Part shown: positions 50,996-59,628 of the stretch, piece by piece
Numbering within the stretch: the stretch's first letter is position 1
How the letters are laid out: the number at the start of each line of letters is the position of its first letter
From: JAUWMI01 sp964454265
Lineage (GTDB): Bacteria; Sumerlaeota; Sumerlaeia; MWCT01; JAUWMI01
Direction: 5' to 3'
NCBI GenBank assembly: GCA_964454265.1
Contig: CAYVXD010000004.1
Coordinates: 1-64,000 of the forward strand
Length of the DNA: 64,000 bases
Translations under genes and position numbers: made by a program
Notes under the pieces: model-generated
The model's input: the letters and a program-made list of their open reading frames with translations, nothing else
What the model was told of the DNA's origin: nothing
Database searches by the model: none

Positions 50996-52102
50996 CTAGC
51001 GCACGAGAAAGAAGAAAAGAAAGAGGATGAATAAGGTGTAGTAGATGAATTCTGGGTATATAAAAAAACCAACCGCAATCAAGACTAGTAAAGGGGGAAA
51101 CATCATCCTAACTAATGCCGGCACGGTGGTTCGTATCTCCTGTTCATACCAGTGTGCCTGGCGGTTCATCAGCTCGCTGGTGGAGGCCGAGTATTCTCCT
51201 GCCTTGATCATGCTGAGCGCCTCGCGCTTTATGACCCCAGTCAGCGCGAGTGTATCATGAATCTTCTCGCCTGCACTTAGATAATACTCGCGTTCCAGTA
51301 ATGCTTTTTCTATCGCCTTATTGTTTGTGGACTCCGCGGCAGTGCGATATGCCATATTAAGATTCATACCCGAGTCGAGAGTGATAGCGAACATCCGGAA
51401 AAATGTCGCCACAGAATAGTTGTGCATCATCGAGCCCCAGATGGGGGTTTTCAATATGATGCGATCTATTACGGTTTTGATTCTTGGCTCCCGGAGTAGC
51501 TGAGCAAGGACAAAAGCAAAAAGCAGAACGTAGAGCACGCCGCTGAAGTACCGGCCTAATACGAAAATCGCAGACGATAGTTCAAATGCCTTTTGGTCGA
51601 TACTGCTAATAATGATGCTTGTAGCGGCGAATATAAGCAGCCCTAAGAGCAAGACTACGATGGGATACCAGATGACTGAGAGGACAACGCGGCGCAATTC
51701 TAGTGCCCAGAGATGGTGCCGCGCAAGAATGTCAAGCACCGAGAGAAGCGAGCCTGATTTCTCCCCCACAACAATACTTTTTGCAAAGAAGGGCGAGAAT
51801 ATCCGCTGTCTGGACACGGCCTCTTCGAGTGACATTCCTTTGGCGCAATCCCGAGCCATGGCACGGCAGGCCTGCTTCAGGCGGTAGTTGCGCGAGTTCT
51901 CTTCAAGGATAGTCAGAGTATTGATCATTGGAAAGCCGGCACTCAGCAGAGAGCGGAGCTGCAGGCAGAAGTAGTAAATGTCACGCTGGGAGGGGCCAAA
52001 AAGGCCTAGTGAGAGAAGTGCCGAGAGTTTCCGGCGTCGGCCCTTGAGATGCCTCGGCAGCACAGGTTTGCGGCGAGCAGAATTGCGAGGTGTTTGTGGC
52101 AT
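50996..52102 (-). CDS. PilC/GspF-like inner membrane protein, solitary
   Basis: A 368-residue T2SSF protein. The first domain is FCLQLRSLLSAGFPMINTLT with KGMSLEEAVSRQRIFSPFFA, the second FFRMFAITLDSGMNLNMAYR with SAGEKIHDTLALTGVIKREA. Membrane segments lie near 147-168 and 190-206 and at the C-terminus (PPLLVLIAVGFFIYPEFIYY onward). The N-terminus is strongly basic (SARRKPVLPRHLKGRRRK). It diverges from the PilC at 21864 and has no ATPase gene next to it. It may belong to a second secretion or pilus machine whose parts are elsewhere. Confidence 0.85.
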   Translation of the reverse strand: MPQTPRNSARRKPVLPRHLKGRRRKLSALLSLGLFGPSQRDIYYFCLQLRSLLSAGFPMINTLTILEENSRNYRLKQACRAMARDCAKGMSLEEAVSRQRIFSPFFAKSIVVGEKSGSLLSVLDILARHHLWALELRRVVLSVIWYPIVVLLLGLLIFAATSIIISSIDQKAFELSSAIFVLGRYFSGVLYVLLFAFVLAQLLREPRIKTVIDRIILKTPIWGSMMHNYSVATFFRMFAITLDSGMNLNMAYRTAAESTNNKAIEKALLEREYYLSAGEKIHDTLALTGVIKREALSMIKAGEYSASTSELMNRQAHWYEQEIRTTVPALVRMMFPPLLVLIAVGFFIYPEFIYYTLFILFLFFFLVR

Positions 52103-52144
52103 GATTCCTCGCGGGTGCTAAGGACCGTGTTTCTTTTAGGAGTT

Positions 52145-52172
52145 GTAGGGGCAGATCATGATCTGCTCCTAC
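52145..52172. repeat. GTAGGGGC-arm palindrome, copy 5 (28 bp)
   Basis: Inverted repeat with outer arms GTAGGGGC / GCTCCTAC and core AGATCATGATCT, the same core as copy 4 at 46091. One mismatch between the outer arms. It lies between the rfbA-like gene and the solitary pilC-like gene. Confidence 0.82.
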
Positions 52173-52240
52173 TTTGGTATTGTATTTGTGGCATATTGCC
52201 ATGTGCACAAGATGTCAGATGTCGTTCCTTACGAATATTA

Positions 52241-52981
52241 TTACTGGTTTTTCAATCGGGAGGCGTGGTCCTTCTGAGATACGAGCTGCTGGGCATGCAC
52301 AAGGGATTCGAACGTGCCCGCGTCAGTCCACCATCCATCCAGAATGTCATACGTGAGCATGTTCTTCGCAATATACGCATTGTTAACATCGGTAATTTCC
52401 AGTTCATTGCGTTGCGAGGGAACAAGTGTGTGGATGATTTCCCAGATCTGTCGGTCGTACATGTAAATTCCCGTAACCGAGTAAGGACTCTTCGGCTGCT
52501 TGGGTTTTTCCTCAATAGCCACAATTTTATCCCCCTGAATGACCGGTACACCAAACCGCTGTGGGTCAGGGACTTCCTTAATGATAATTTTGGCCCCCTC
52601 TTCTTGACGCTTATAGCGCTCAACGTACGACTTGATACTTTTTTCAAAGATATTGTCTCCCAGAATCACGATACACCGATCTTCTTCAACAAAATGCTCG
52701 GCCAAACTCAGAGCATCTGCAATGCCTCCCTCCCCTTCCTGGTACGTATAGTGCAGGTCTTTCAGGCCGAACTCACGGCCATTGCCCAGGAGCTGGAGAA
52801 AGTCGCCAGCAAAGTTTCCCCCTGTGACAATCATGATATCTTCGATACCCGCATCAATAAGAGCTTCAATTGGATAGTAAATCATCGGCTTATTGTAAAC
52901 CGGCAGCAGGTGCTTGTTGGTGATTTTGGTTAAAGGATAGAGCCGCTTGCCCAATCCCCCTGCCAGAATAACACCCTTCAT
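52241..52981 (-). CDS. Sugar-1-phosphate nucleotidylyltransferase, RfbA-like (short form)
   Basis: About 246 residues from the ATG at 52981, which has AAAGGAGAGG directly upstream; an earlier start adds seven residues. It has the nucleotidyltransferase core: MKGVILAGGLGKRLYPLTKI, LPVYNKPMIYYPIEALIDAG, CIVILGDNIFEKSIKSYVER and the metal-binding WWTDAGTFESLVHAQ. It is most like glucose-1-phosphate thymidylyltransferases, but about 40 residues shorter at the C-terminus than RmlA-long, like the short group. It follows an RmlC-like epimerase by 20 bp. rfbB and rfbD are not in the window. Confidence 0.85.
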   Translation of the reverse strand: MKGVILAGGLGKRLYPLTKITNKHLLPVYNKPMIYYPIEALIDAGIEDIMIVTGGNFAGDFLQLLGNGREFGLKDLHYTYQEGEGGIADALSLAEHFVEEDRCIVILGDNIFEKSIKSYVERYKRQEEGAKIIIKEVPDPQRFGVPVIQGDKIVAIEEKPKQPKSPYSVTGIYMYDRQIWEIIHTLVPSQRNELEITDVNNAYIAKNMLTYDILDGWWTDAGTFESLVHAQQLVSQKDHASRLKNQ

Positions 52982-53001
52982 TGTGCCTCTCCTTTCATCC
53001 A

Positions 53002-53460
53002 TCAGCCTTCTTTGATAGCCCAGTCGTAAGGGATCTCTTTTGAATGTGGATCAATGCGATGTTCGTCGGGCGCTTTGTAGTTATACAGCGTGGTTGGAAT
53101 GTTGACCACGATCCCCTCAGTCTCACCGATACACTTGAAACCATGAAGAACTAACGGAGGAATCTGCAAAAACACGGGATTATGAATGCCCATAAAGAAC
53201 TCGTTAACTTCACCGTGGGTTGGCGAATCAGGGCGGTTGTCGTAGAGCACAACTTTCATCATGCCGTGGACAACGGCAAAGTTGTCGGTCTGGCGCTTGT
53301 GGTAGTGCCATGCCTTCACGACACCAGGGTAGGCTGTAGTCATATAGACCTGCCCGAACTGGATGAAGAATTCCTGATCATCGCTGCGCAGCAGTTCCAT
53401 CAGGCGACCCCGCTCATCTGGGATCACTTTAAGGGTCTTTACCTTGACTCCCTCAATCAT
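53002..53460 (-). CDS. dTDP-4-dehydrorhamnose 3,5-epimerase family (RmlC-like cupin)
   Basis: About 152 residues from the ATG at 53460, which has GGAGGAG six bases upstream; an earlier start adds 39 unconserved residues. The cupin fold opens VKVKTLKVIPDERGRLMELL, with TTAYPGVVKAWHYHKRQTDN, where His residues match the catalytic region, and PPLVLHGFKCIGETEGIVVN. Proteins this short are found in RmlC relatives of unknown specificity. The neighbouring nucleotidyltransferase suggests the pair makes a modified dTDP-hexose. The reaction is inferred. Confidence 0.78.
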   Translation of the reverse strand: MIEGVKVKTLKVIPDERGRLMELLRSDDQEFFIQFGQVYMTTAYPGVVKAWHYHKRQTDNFAVVHGMMKVVLYDNRPDSPTHGEVNEFFMGIHNPVFLQIPPLVLHGFKCIGETEGIVVNIPTTLYNYKAPDEHRIDPHSKEIPYDWAIKEG

Positions 53461-53573
53461 TTGTCTCCTCCTCGTTACAGTAATTTGAGTGTTGCGACTT
53501 GAATTGCTTTTAACGAGTAATGATGTGACGATCCAGCCTGACGTGAGGATATTATTGTCCTTTGCATAGCTAT

Positions 53574-54935
53574 TCAACCCAGCAAAGGGAAATCTGCAAT
53601 GACTTTTTCCCGTTCTCCACTAAGCAGATGATCAACCAGTTCAACGCCCTGCATGACCGAGTGATCCATGTTACCAATTTCGTATAGCCAGAGGCCGAAG
53701 CGACCCCTGGTGTAAATCTGCTCGCGTGCCAGGAATTGCACAATAGATGCAAGAATCTGATTTCGCTCAAGCGTAGGCACAGGATAGGCATATTCGGCAT
53801 CAATGAGAAAGGTCGAAACAATGTGAGAGCGGTCGGCCTCGCTCAAGAGGCCCGTGGCGATCAATCCGCGAATCGTTTCCTCGATGATCGAGGAGCGATT
53901 GACAGACTTGGATGCTGAATACGAGGTTTCACACATCAGAGAATAGTGATCCGGGCCGGGGACGTTTTCTGGTGAGTAATTGGAGAAGTATGTGACCCGA
54001 TAGAATGGCGACTCCTCGCCCGGAAAGTATATCCAGCATTTGGGACTGGGACATGGTTGTGCAAGGCCGATGCCAACAATGAGAGTTCCGGTAGCGCGCA
54101 ACTGCTCAGCCTGCTGAATGAGCTGCGGGTTGGCCGGATGGATGTGTGCAACTAACTCTGTCAAAGGCGTTGTGTTGATCAGAATGTCATAGTGCTCGGA
54201 GCTTCCATCAGCATACATTGCACGTCGCTGTGCAGGTTCTACCCGTGTGAGTTTGCGATTCAGGGCCAGATGATCCCGCACAGCTGGTAGGAATGCCTGA
54301 TATATTGCTCCAGTTCCGCCCGCGCGTGGGAACTTGAATGTTCTGTTTGGCCCCCAATCAATGTCGTCCAGTTGCAGAATTACATTGCGCAAGACGCGCT
54401 GGAAATCAATAACGCTGACACGGTGGGCGATCCACTCGTGGCTCATCAGCTCCAATGGTGTTGCCCAGTTTTTTTCATTGTAAGGAAGCATGAAATGCGA
54501 AGCGATACCATGGCCAAAGGTGCGCAGAATCCACTCGCGAAAGTTTCCCGGGGCGCCGGCATGCCTTTGATTTGTCTCCCATAGCCCATTGAGACATTCC
54601 CACAGCGCCTCTTTTGTCAAGTAGCGGAGGTTATTCTGAAATGGGTACGGCACAAAGCGATCTAGCAACCAGATCCATGAGTTTCGCACATGTTCGAGAT
54701 ACTGGTTGGCTAGCAGGCGATCAACCAGTCGGGTAAAGTAGTCATAGCCTGAAAAGAGAATATGGCCGCCAATGTCCCAGGTGAAGCCGCTTACATCACG
54801 AAAGCTGGCAGCCAGGCCGCCAACGTAATCATGCTGTTCCACAATTTGCCAGTTGCGATAGCCGAGCTCGGCCAGGCGATATGCAGCCCCCAGGCCTGTT
54901 GGACCAGCGCCAATGATCAGGATTTTTTTGTCCAT
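53574..54935 (-). CDS. FAD-dependent oxidoreductase, UDP-galactopyranose-mutase/protoporphyrinogen-oxidase-like (second copy)
   Basis: About 453 residues from the ATG at 54935 (MDKKILIIGAGPTGLGAAYR); longer starts exist upstream but no ribosome binding site decides between them. The FAD-binding GxGxxG is followed by VEQHDYVGGLAASFRDVSGF. The C-terminal part has YAYPVPTLERNQILASIVQF and RGRFGLWLYEIGNMDHSVMQ. It shares the NMDHS motif with the flavoprotein at 6393-7811 but otherwise differs clearly. The neighbouring rfbC- and rfbA-like genes point to nucleotide-sugar or glycolipid modification. The reaction is not known. Confidence 0.8.
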   Translation of the reverse strand: MDKKILIIGAGPTGLGAAYRLAELGYRNWQIVEQHDYVGGLAASFRDVSGFTWDIGGHILFSGYDYFTRLVDRLLANQYLEHVRNSWIWLLDRFVPYPFQNNLRYLTKEALWECLNGLWETNQRHAGAPGNFREWILRTFGHGIASHFMLPYNEKNWATPLELMSHEWIAHRVSVIDFQRVLRNVILQLDDIDWGPNRTFKFPRAGGTGAIYQAFLPAVRDHLALNRKLTRVEPAQRRAMYADGSSEHYDILINTTPLTELVAHIHPANPQLIQQAEQLRATGTLIVGIGLAQPCPSPKCWIYFPGEESPFYRVTYFSNYSPENVPGPDHYSLMCETSYSASKSVNRSSIIEETIRGLIATGLLSEADRSHIVSTFLIDAEYAYPVPTLERNQILASIVQFLAREQIYTRGRFGLWLYEIGNMDHSVMQGVELVDHLLSGEREKVIADFPLLG

Positions 54936-55098
54936 CGTGACTGTGTCTACTTTTGCGGGCATCGAGTTCAGGAGCAGATGCCGAATGCAATGGCGAAGGG
55001 AATATTTCAAAAATCTCTTGCAAAATCAAGATAAAAAGCCACACTGCAGACGACATTACATACATCCCCAGATCTAAGAAGAACAAAAGAAAAAGATA

Positions 55099-55126
55099 TT
55101 GACACGACCTGTGTTCTCTATATTGA
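55099..55126 (+). promoter_or_regulatory. Probable sigma-70 promoter for the GT87-like gene
   Basis: A perfect -35 TTGACA (55099-55104) with TATTGA (55121-55126) after a 16-bp spacer. Transcription would start about 45 bp before the ATG at 55179. The opposite strand, upstream of the flavoprotein gene, shows no equally good promoter. Confidence 0.5.
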
Positions 55127-55178
55127 ATAGCTAACACAGAGCGTCAGGTTGTGGTGATACTATTAGCGCGAGATTCAC

Positions 55179-56585
55179 ATGGTGACATATGCAGAGCTAA
55201 AGCGAGCATCAAGGGGTTTTCTCATTCCTCTTGGTCTCGCGGGAATCATTCACTGTTTTTATTTGGGTGGACTCCTGTTTGGCTACCTGAATCACTTGGC
55301 GTACGACACGCGCTACTTTTCGAATCCTGAAGCCCACTACTGGGCTCTTGGGCCGGATTTCTTTGTTCTCTACGAAGCGGGATGGGACTTTTTGCATGGA
55401 CGGAATATGTATTTACGCGACGATGTGGACATGAGCCCTGAGGAGGCATTGGAGCGCGGGCTTCAACATGCTCCCTACTATGCAACATACCGCTATATTC
55501 CTTTCTATGGATTCACTTTAGGAGTGGTATTAAGTGTTTTCCCACCGTTCGTGGCATATTGGCTGTGGATTATAGTGAATGAAATCCTGCTGGGGATTAA
55601 TATTCACATGACGCGCAGGTTGTGCCGTCGGCCCGAGCCCTTTGCACTCTGCATCGTCTTCTGGATCAGCCCGTTTCCCTTGTTTGTGGAGTATTTCATG
55701 GGTCAATATTCGCTTCTAATGGGTACATTGATCTTCTGGACTGCGGTTTTTCTGATTCGTGGGCGCAAGGTGGGAGCGAGCGTTTGCTGGATACTCTCCG
55801 TGCTGCTGAAATCATATACACTACTGATGGCGCCGCTCTTTTACCGACTGAAGCGGCGTGTGGATATACTGATCTGTGTTGGGCTTGTAGCGGCGACCAG
55901 TATCCCGTATTTCCTAGTATTTCCCGAAGGTTTTGAGAAGTTCTATGAATATGGTTTGAAGGAGCGAGTAGGCGCAGGTACTGCGCAATTGTACATGGGG
56001 AGCCAGGGAGTCCAGATGGGGCTTCAGGCGCTGGCGAATCTGCTGCGTTTGCAGAGCGTTCAGTTTCCTCTGTTCTCCGTACAACTGTCGGTGGCCAAGC
56101 TGCTCATTGTCCTTTTTTCGCTATCTATTCTGGCGTTCTTGGTGATCATTACTTTTCGGCGGGACTACGATGTGCTCTCGCTTTATTGCCTTTGGGCCTT
56201 AACCTTTTTTCTTCTGTATCGTGATCTCTGGGAGCATCATTACGTCATGCTCATTCCTGTGCTGGTACTTATGACTTCCACGGAGCGATTGCCACTGTGG
56301 ATGGTAGTAACTGTGTTTGTACTCATTGGTACGCCGACGCTGTATCGGCTATTCAGCTCTCAGAGTGTAGTGCGGCTACTGCATCAGGTTAATGCATATG
56401 ATTTGGTGCACACGCTTTATTTCTTGATCAAACCTGCTGGTGTTGGAATTCTGTTCGTGGGTATTGTTCAGCATGCCAGGACGAAGCCGTTTTTGATCTC
56501 TTCTGCGGACAGCCAGCTGATGCCGAAGAAGCCTGAGGACACAATGAGGACGACGACACTTACTGCCAATCACATGCATAAGTAA
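55179..56585 (+). CDS. GT87-like polyprenyl-linked glycosyltransferase (DUF2029), membrane protein
   Basis: A 468-residue integral membrane protein with about ten segments. A long outside loop after the first segment carries YWALGPDFFVLYEAGWDFLH with the Asp of the GT-C active site, then YYATYRYIPFYGFTLGVVLS. WISPFPLFVEYFMGQYSLLM follows in a later segment. This matches the GT87/DUF2029 family of polyprenyl-phosphate-mannose-dependent transferases. Sugar and acceptor are unknown. It starts the plus-strand run and ends 13 bp before a PpiC-type lipoprotein gene. Confidence 0.8.
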   Translation: MVTYAELKRASRGFLIPLGLAGIIHCFYLGGLLFGYLNHLAYDTRYFSNPEAHYWALGPDFFVLYEAGWDFLHGRNMYLRDDVDMSPEEALERGLQHAPYYATYRYIPFYGFTLGVVLSVFPPFVAYWLWIIVNEILLGINIHMTRRLCRRPEPFALCIVFWISPFPLFVEYFMGQYSLLMGTLIFWTAVFLIRGRKVGASVCWILSVLLKSYTLLMAPLFYRLKRRVDILICVGLVAATSIPYFLVFPEGFEKFYEYGLKERVGAGTAQLYMGSQGVQMGLQALANLLRLQSVQFPLFSVQLSVAKLLIVLFSLSILAFLVIITFRRDYDVLSLYCLWALTFFLLYRDLWEHHYVMLIPVLVLMTSTERLPLWMVVTVFVLIGTPTLYRLFSSQSVVRLLHQVNAYDLVHTLYFLIKPAGVGILFVGIVQHARTKPFLISSADSQLMPKKPEDTMRTTTLTANHMHK

Positions 56586-56598
56586 GGAGTTTAGAGCG

Positions 56599-57531
56599 AT
56601 GAAATGGTGGATGCGAATTTTCCGACTGGGCATTGGAGCAATACTTTTTCTGGTGCTGAATGCGTGTTCGCTGGTGATCGGGCCGTCACAGCGGCACGCT
56701 GAAGACGAGGCGAATCGTGAGGCCCAGGCGCCATCACTTGCGTCACAGAGTGAAGAACCGAGAACTGAACGAGCGCGGGCCGAAGCTTTGGTGGCTGAAG
56801 TAAATGGCGAGAGAATTACGCGGACGGATTTTGAGCGTGCGTTTCAGGTGTTTCTAGACAAGCAAAGTGCAGAGGCAGATGAACAACTTTCGCGAAAGGC
56901 ATTTCTGCATCAGATGATCATTGACACCTTGATTCTGCAATATGCAAAAAAGCAAGGTGTGGAACGTGACCCTGACTATCAAAAGGCACTAAAGGAGAGC
57001 CAGCGCACGTTTCTCCTAGCCAACATCAAGCAACTACGCCATTTCGACTCCAACCAGGTCTGCAAAGCAGAAAATGAACACTACTATGAAACCCATGCGG
57101 AGGGCTACTTCCAACCCGAGAAAATTCAGGTCCGCCATATTTTGACCAATACGTACGAGGAAGCCGCCGCTGCACTTCAGCGTATCAAGAACAGCGAGGA
57201 TTTTCGTGAGGTTGCGCGCAAGATTTCAATTCATGCTTCGCGGACTCAAGGCGGAGAGCTTCCGCCCTTTTCTCGCGGGACGTACAATAAGCCATTCGAA
57301 GATGCGGCGTTCGCTCTGCATGTTGGTGAATTAAGCGGAATTATCAAAACCGAATTGGGATACCATATTATTGAGAAAACCGGGGAGGCGCCAAGGCAAC
57401 TCCGACCGCTTAGCGAAGTGCGGAGCCAAATCTCGTCCCATCTTTTTGAACAGAAAAAGCAGCAGATGCTTCAGGAATTCTTGGAGACCTTACGAAGCCA
57501 GGCACGAATTCGTATCATGTACACGCCATAG
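56599..57531 (+). CDS. Peptidyl-prolyl isomerase lipoprotein (PpiC/SurA type)
   Basis: A 310-residue protein. The signal peptide ends in the lipobox LNAC (Cys23 probable lipid anchor). A SurA-like N-terminal helical region follows (ALVAEVNGERITRTDFERAF), and a parvulin domain spans about 175-275 (KIQVRHILTNTYEEAAAALQ, RTQGGELPPFSRGTYNKPFE, SGIIKTELGYHIIEKTGEA). It helps fold or target outer membrane proteins. It is followed by a second SurA-like gene, then pdxA and rsmA. Confidence 0.87.
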   Translation: MKWWMRIFRLGIGAILFLVLNACSLVIGPSQRHAEDEANREAQAPSLASQSEEPRTERARAEALVAEVNGERITRTDFERAFQVFLDKQSAEADEQLSRKAFLHQMIIDTLILQYAKKQGVERDPDYQKALKESQRTFLLANIKQLRHFDSNQVCKAENEHYYETHAEGYFQPEKIQVRHILTNTYEEAAAALQRIKNSEDFREVARKISIHASRTQGGELPPFSRGTYNKPFEDAAFALHVGELSGIIKTELGYHIIEKTGEAPRQLRPLSEVRSQISSHLFEQKKQQMLQEFLETLRSQARIRIMYTP

Positions 57532-57578
57532 GATCGGCACCTGAATTGAATTTTCTCCTACGAAAGGAGTCGGATGGG

Positions 57579-58526
57579 ATGCTGTGTGAGCGGGTGCTAG
57601 GAGTGAGCGGGGCAGTAGTTTGTCTGATGCTTGCAGCTGTGGGACTGGTATGGGCTGGCGAGGTCGAACATATCGTTGCAATGGCAAATGGACAGGCGAT
57701 CACTTCGAGCGAACTGGATCAGGAGATTGTATATAGGCAAATCTGCGATCCAATTCTTGCCTTTCCTCCCACTCGTCAGGAAAAGAAATTGATCCTGGAG
57801 CGGTTAATTGACCGGATGCTTTTATTGCAGGAAGCTGAGGCGCAGAAGATCAGCGCTGAACAGGAGGCCATTAAGAAAACAGTGGGTAACTTTCTTCGTG
57901 ACATTCAGCGCGAATATCCCTCGCGTGAGGCGTTTGAACAGGAGTTGGAATCTCTTGGCATTGAGATCGGACAGTTACGAGAGGCGTTACGGACTCTAGA
58001 GACCGAACGGGCTCAGATAGACCAGCTCGTCGCGCGACAAGTGGTTGTCACAGAGCAGGAGGTCGAGGCTTACAAGTCTGAATTGCGCCAGGCCAGGCAA
58101 CCGACTGTCAGTTATCATCTGGCTCACATCCTGCTACGGTGTCCCCCAACTGCCTCTAAGGAGGAAATCGAAGCCACTGAGCAGCGGGCGCTTGAACTTC
58201 TTATCGAGCTGCAGCAGGGAGCACCATTTGAAACGGTCGCCCAGCAAGTGTCTGAAGATGCTTCAACCAAGGCTCTTGGTGGAGACATGGGTTACGTGGA
58301 TGCCGGCGCGTTTGATCCTGTTCTGGAAAAGGCAGTCGCAGGGCTGGAGGTTGGGGCGCTGAGCTCGCCGGTGCGCAACGCAGCCGGGTTTCATATTCTC
58401 AAACTGCTGGACAAACGAACTGCCCGGGATTTTCTTTATTCACGGCGCTTTGTGGAAGCTCAGGACATGCTGATCAAGAGATTGCGGGCGAAAGCTGATA
58501 TTCAGATTTTTGAGCAATTTCTCTGA
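57579..58526 (+). CDS. surA: SurA-like periplasmic peptidyl-prolyl isomerase
   Basis: About 315 residues from the ATG at 57579, which has AAAGGAG nine bases before it; an earlier TTG start is less likely. A signal peptide (VLGVSGAVVCLMLAAVGLVW) is followed by the SurA N domain (HIVAMANGQAITSSELDQEI), and a parvulin domain from about 178 (TVSYHLAHILLRCPPTASKE, LGGDMGYVDAGAFDPVLEKA, RNAAGFHILKLLDKR). It has one parvulin domain, where E. coli SurA has two. It is upstream of pdxA and rsmA, as in the classical surA-pdxA-ksgA order. Confidence 0.88.
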   Translation: MLCERVLGVSGAVVCLMLAAVGLVWAGEVEHIVAMANGQAITSSELDQEIVYRQICDPILAFPPTRQEKKLILERLIDRMLLLQEAEAQKISAEQEAIKKTVGNFLRDIQREYPSREAFEQELESLGIEIGQLREALRTLETERAQIDQLVARQVVVTEQEVEAYKSELRQARQPTVSYHLAHILLRCPPTASKEEIEATEQRALELLIELQQGAPFETVAQQVSEDASTKALGGDMGYVDAGAFDPVLEKAVAGLEVGALSSPVRNAAGFHILKLLDKRTARDFLYSRRFVEAQDMLIKRLRAKADIQIFEQFL

Positions 58527-58560
58527 AGGCAAACAGTCTGGAGCACCGGCAGGGGGAATA

Positions 58561-59628
58561 ATGCAGAGAACGAGTTTTAATGCGAAAGAAGAAACACAGC
58601 GTACCCCACGCCGTATTCGCCTTGGCGTTACGATGGGTGATCCGGGCGGCATTGGGCCGGAAATTATCCTCAAGGCGTTTCAGGCATCGGATCTGTATGT
58701 GGAATGCGATCCAGTGGTTATTGGGTATGAGCGTGTAATGGAGCATTATCGTACCCTGCTTAATGTGCCGATGCGGCTTAATGTGATCGAGACACCTAGT
58801 GAGTGTGTTCGGCAAAGGGAGCTCATGAATATTATCGAGCCCCGGGCTGAGTCACTTGCAGGCGTCGCAGTTGTTCCAGGCGAGACGAATGTGCACTATG
58901 GACAGATTGTCTTTCACTGTATTGAGCATGCGGTTCGCCTGGCCATGCAGCGCAAGATTGATGCAATCTGCACCGCTCCCATCAGTAAGGAGACGCTCCA
59001 TCAGGCAGGCTATCTTTATCCCGGGCACACAGAGATCCTGGCCACGCTTAGCCGAGTCAAGCGCTACGCCATGATGATGGAGGGAGGCGGTCTGAGAGTG
59101 GTTTTGGCGACCATCCACATCCCTCTTCGCGAGGTTGCGTTGCGAATCCAACGCGCAAAGATTCTTGCGCTTATTCAGCTAACAGCGAAATTCATGAGGT
59201 ATTTCGATGTTCCGCATCCGCGTATTGGGGTCGCGGCCCTGAATCCCCACGCAGGCGAAAAGGGGTTATTTGGCAAGGAGGATGCTCAGGAAATTCATCC
59301 GGCAGTTGTCAGCGCCCAGAAGAAAGGCATTACGATTTCAGGCCCCCATCCGGCTGATACGCTGTTTTATCAGATGCTGCAAGGAAAGTTCGACGTGCTG
59401 ATAGCGATGTATCACGATCAGGCGCTGATCCCCGTAAAGACGCTGGACTTTTCGCGCGGCGTGAACATTACGATGGGCCTCCCTTTTATTCGAACATCAG
59501 TAGATCATGGAACCGCATTTGACATTGCAGGCCGAGGTGTGGCTGACCCGACCAGCCTGGTTGAGGCCATGAAAACTGCAATCCGCTTGGCCAGAACCAA
59601 GCAGAAGGTTGACACGTCAAATGGCTAG
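58561..59628 (+). CDS. pdxA: 4-hydroxythreonine-4-phosphate dehydrogenase
   Basis: About 355 residues from the ATG at 58561, which follows GGGGGA; an earlier start lies inside surA. It opens RIRLGVTMGDPGGIGPEIIL and has DAICTAPISKETLHQAGYLY, PGHTEILATLSRV with metal-binding His, AALNPHAGEKGLFGKEDAQE and AMYHDQALIPVKTLDFSRGV. It oxidises 4-phosphohydroxy-threonine in the DXP-dependent pyridoxal phosphate pathway. It overlaps the rsmA start by 8 bp, so the two are coupled. No pdxJ is in the window. Confidence 0.96.
   Translation: MQRTSFNAKEETQRTPRRIRLGVTMGDPGGIGPEIILKAFQASDLYVECDPVVIGYERVMEHYRTLLNVPMRLNVIETPSECVRQRELMNIIEPRAESLAGVAVVPGETNVHYGQIVFHCIEHAVRLAMQRKIDAICTAPISKETLHQAGYLYPGHTEILATLSRVKRYAMMMEGGGLRVVLATIHIPLREVALRIQRAKILALIQLTAKFMRYFDVPHPRIGVAALNPHAGEKGLFGKEDAQEIHPAVVSAQKKGITISGPHPADTLFYQMLQGKFDVLIAMYHDQALIPVKTLDFSRGVNITMGLPFIRTSVDHGTAFDIAGRGVADPTSLVEAMKTAIRLARTKQKVDTSNG

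Noticed and set aside
52049..52933. Plus-strand open frame of 294 codons
   Set aside because: It runs antisense across the rfbA-like gene, the 52145 palindrome and the end of the pilC-like gene. No ribosome binding site and no family features.
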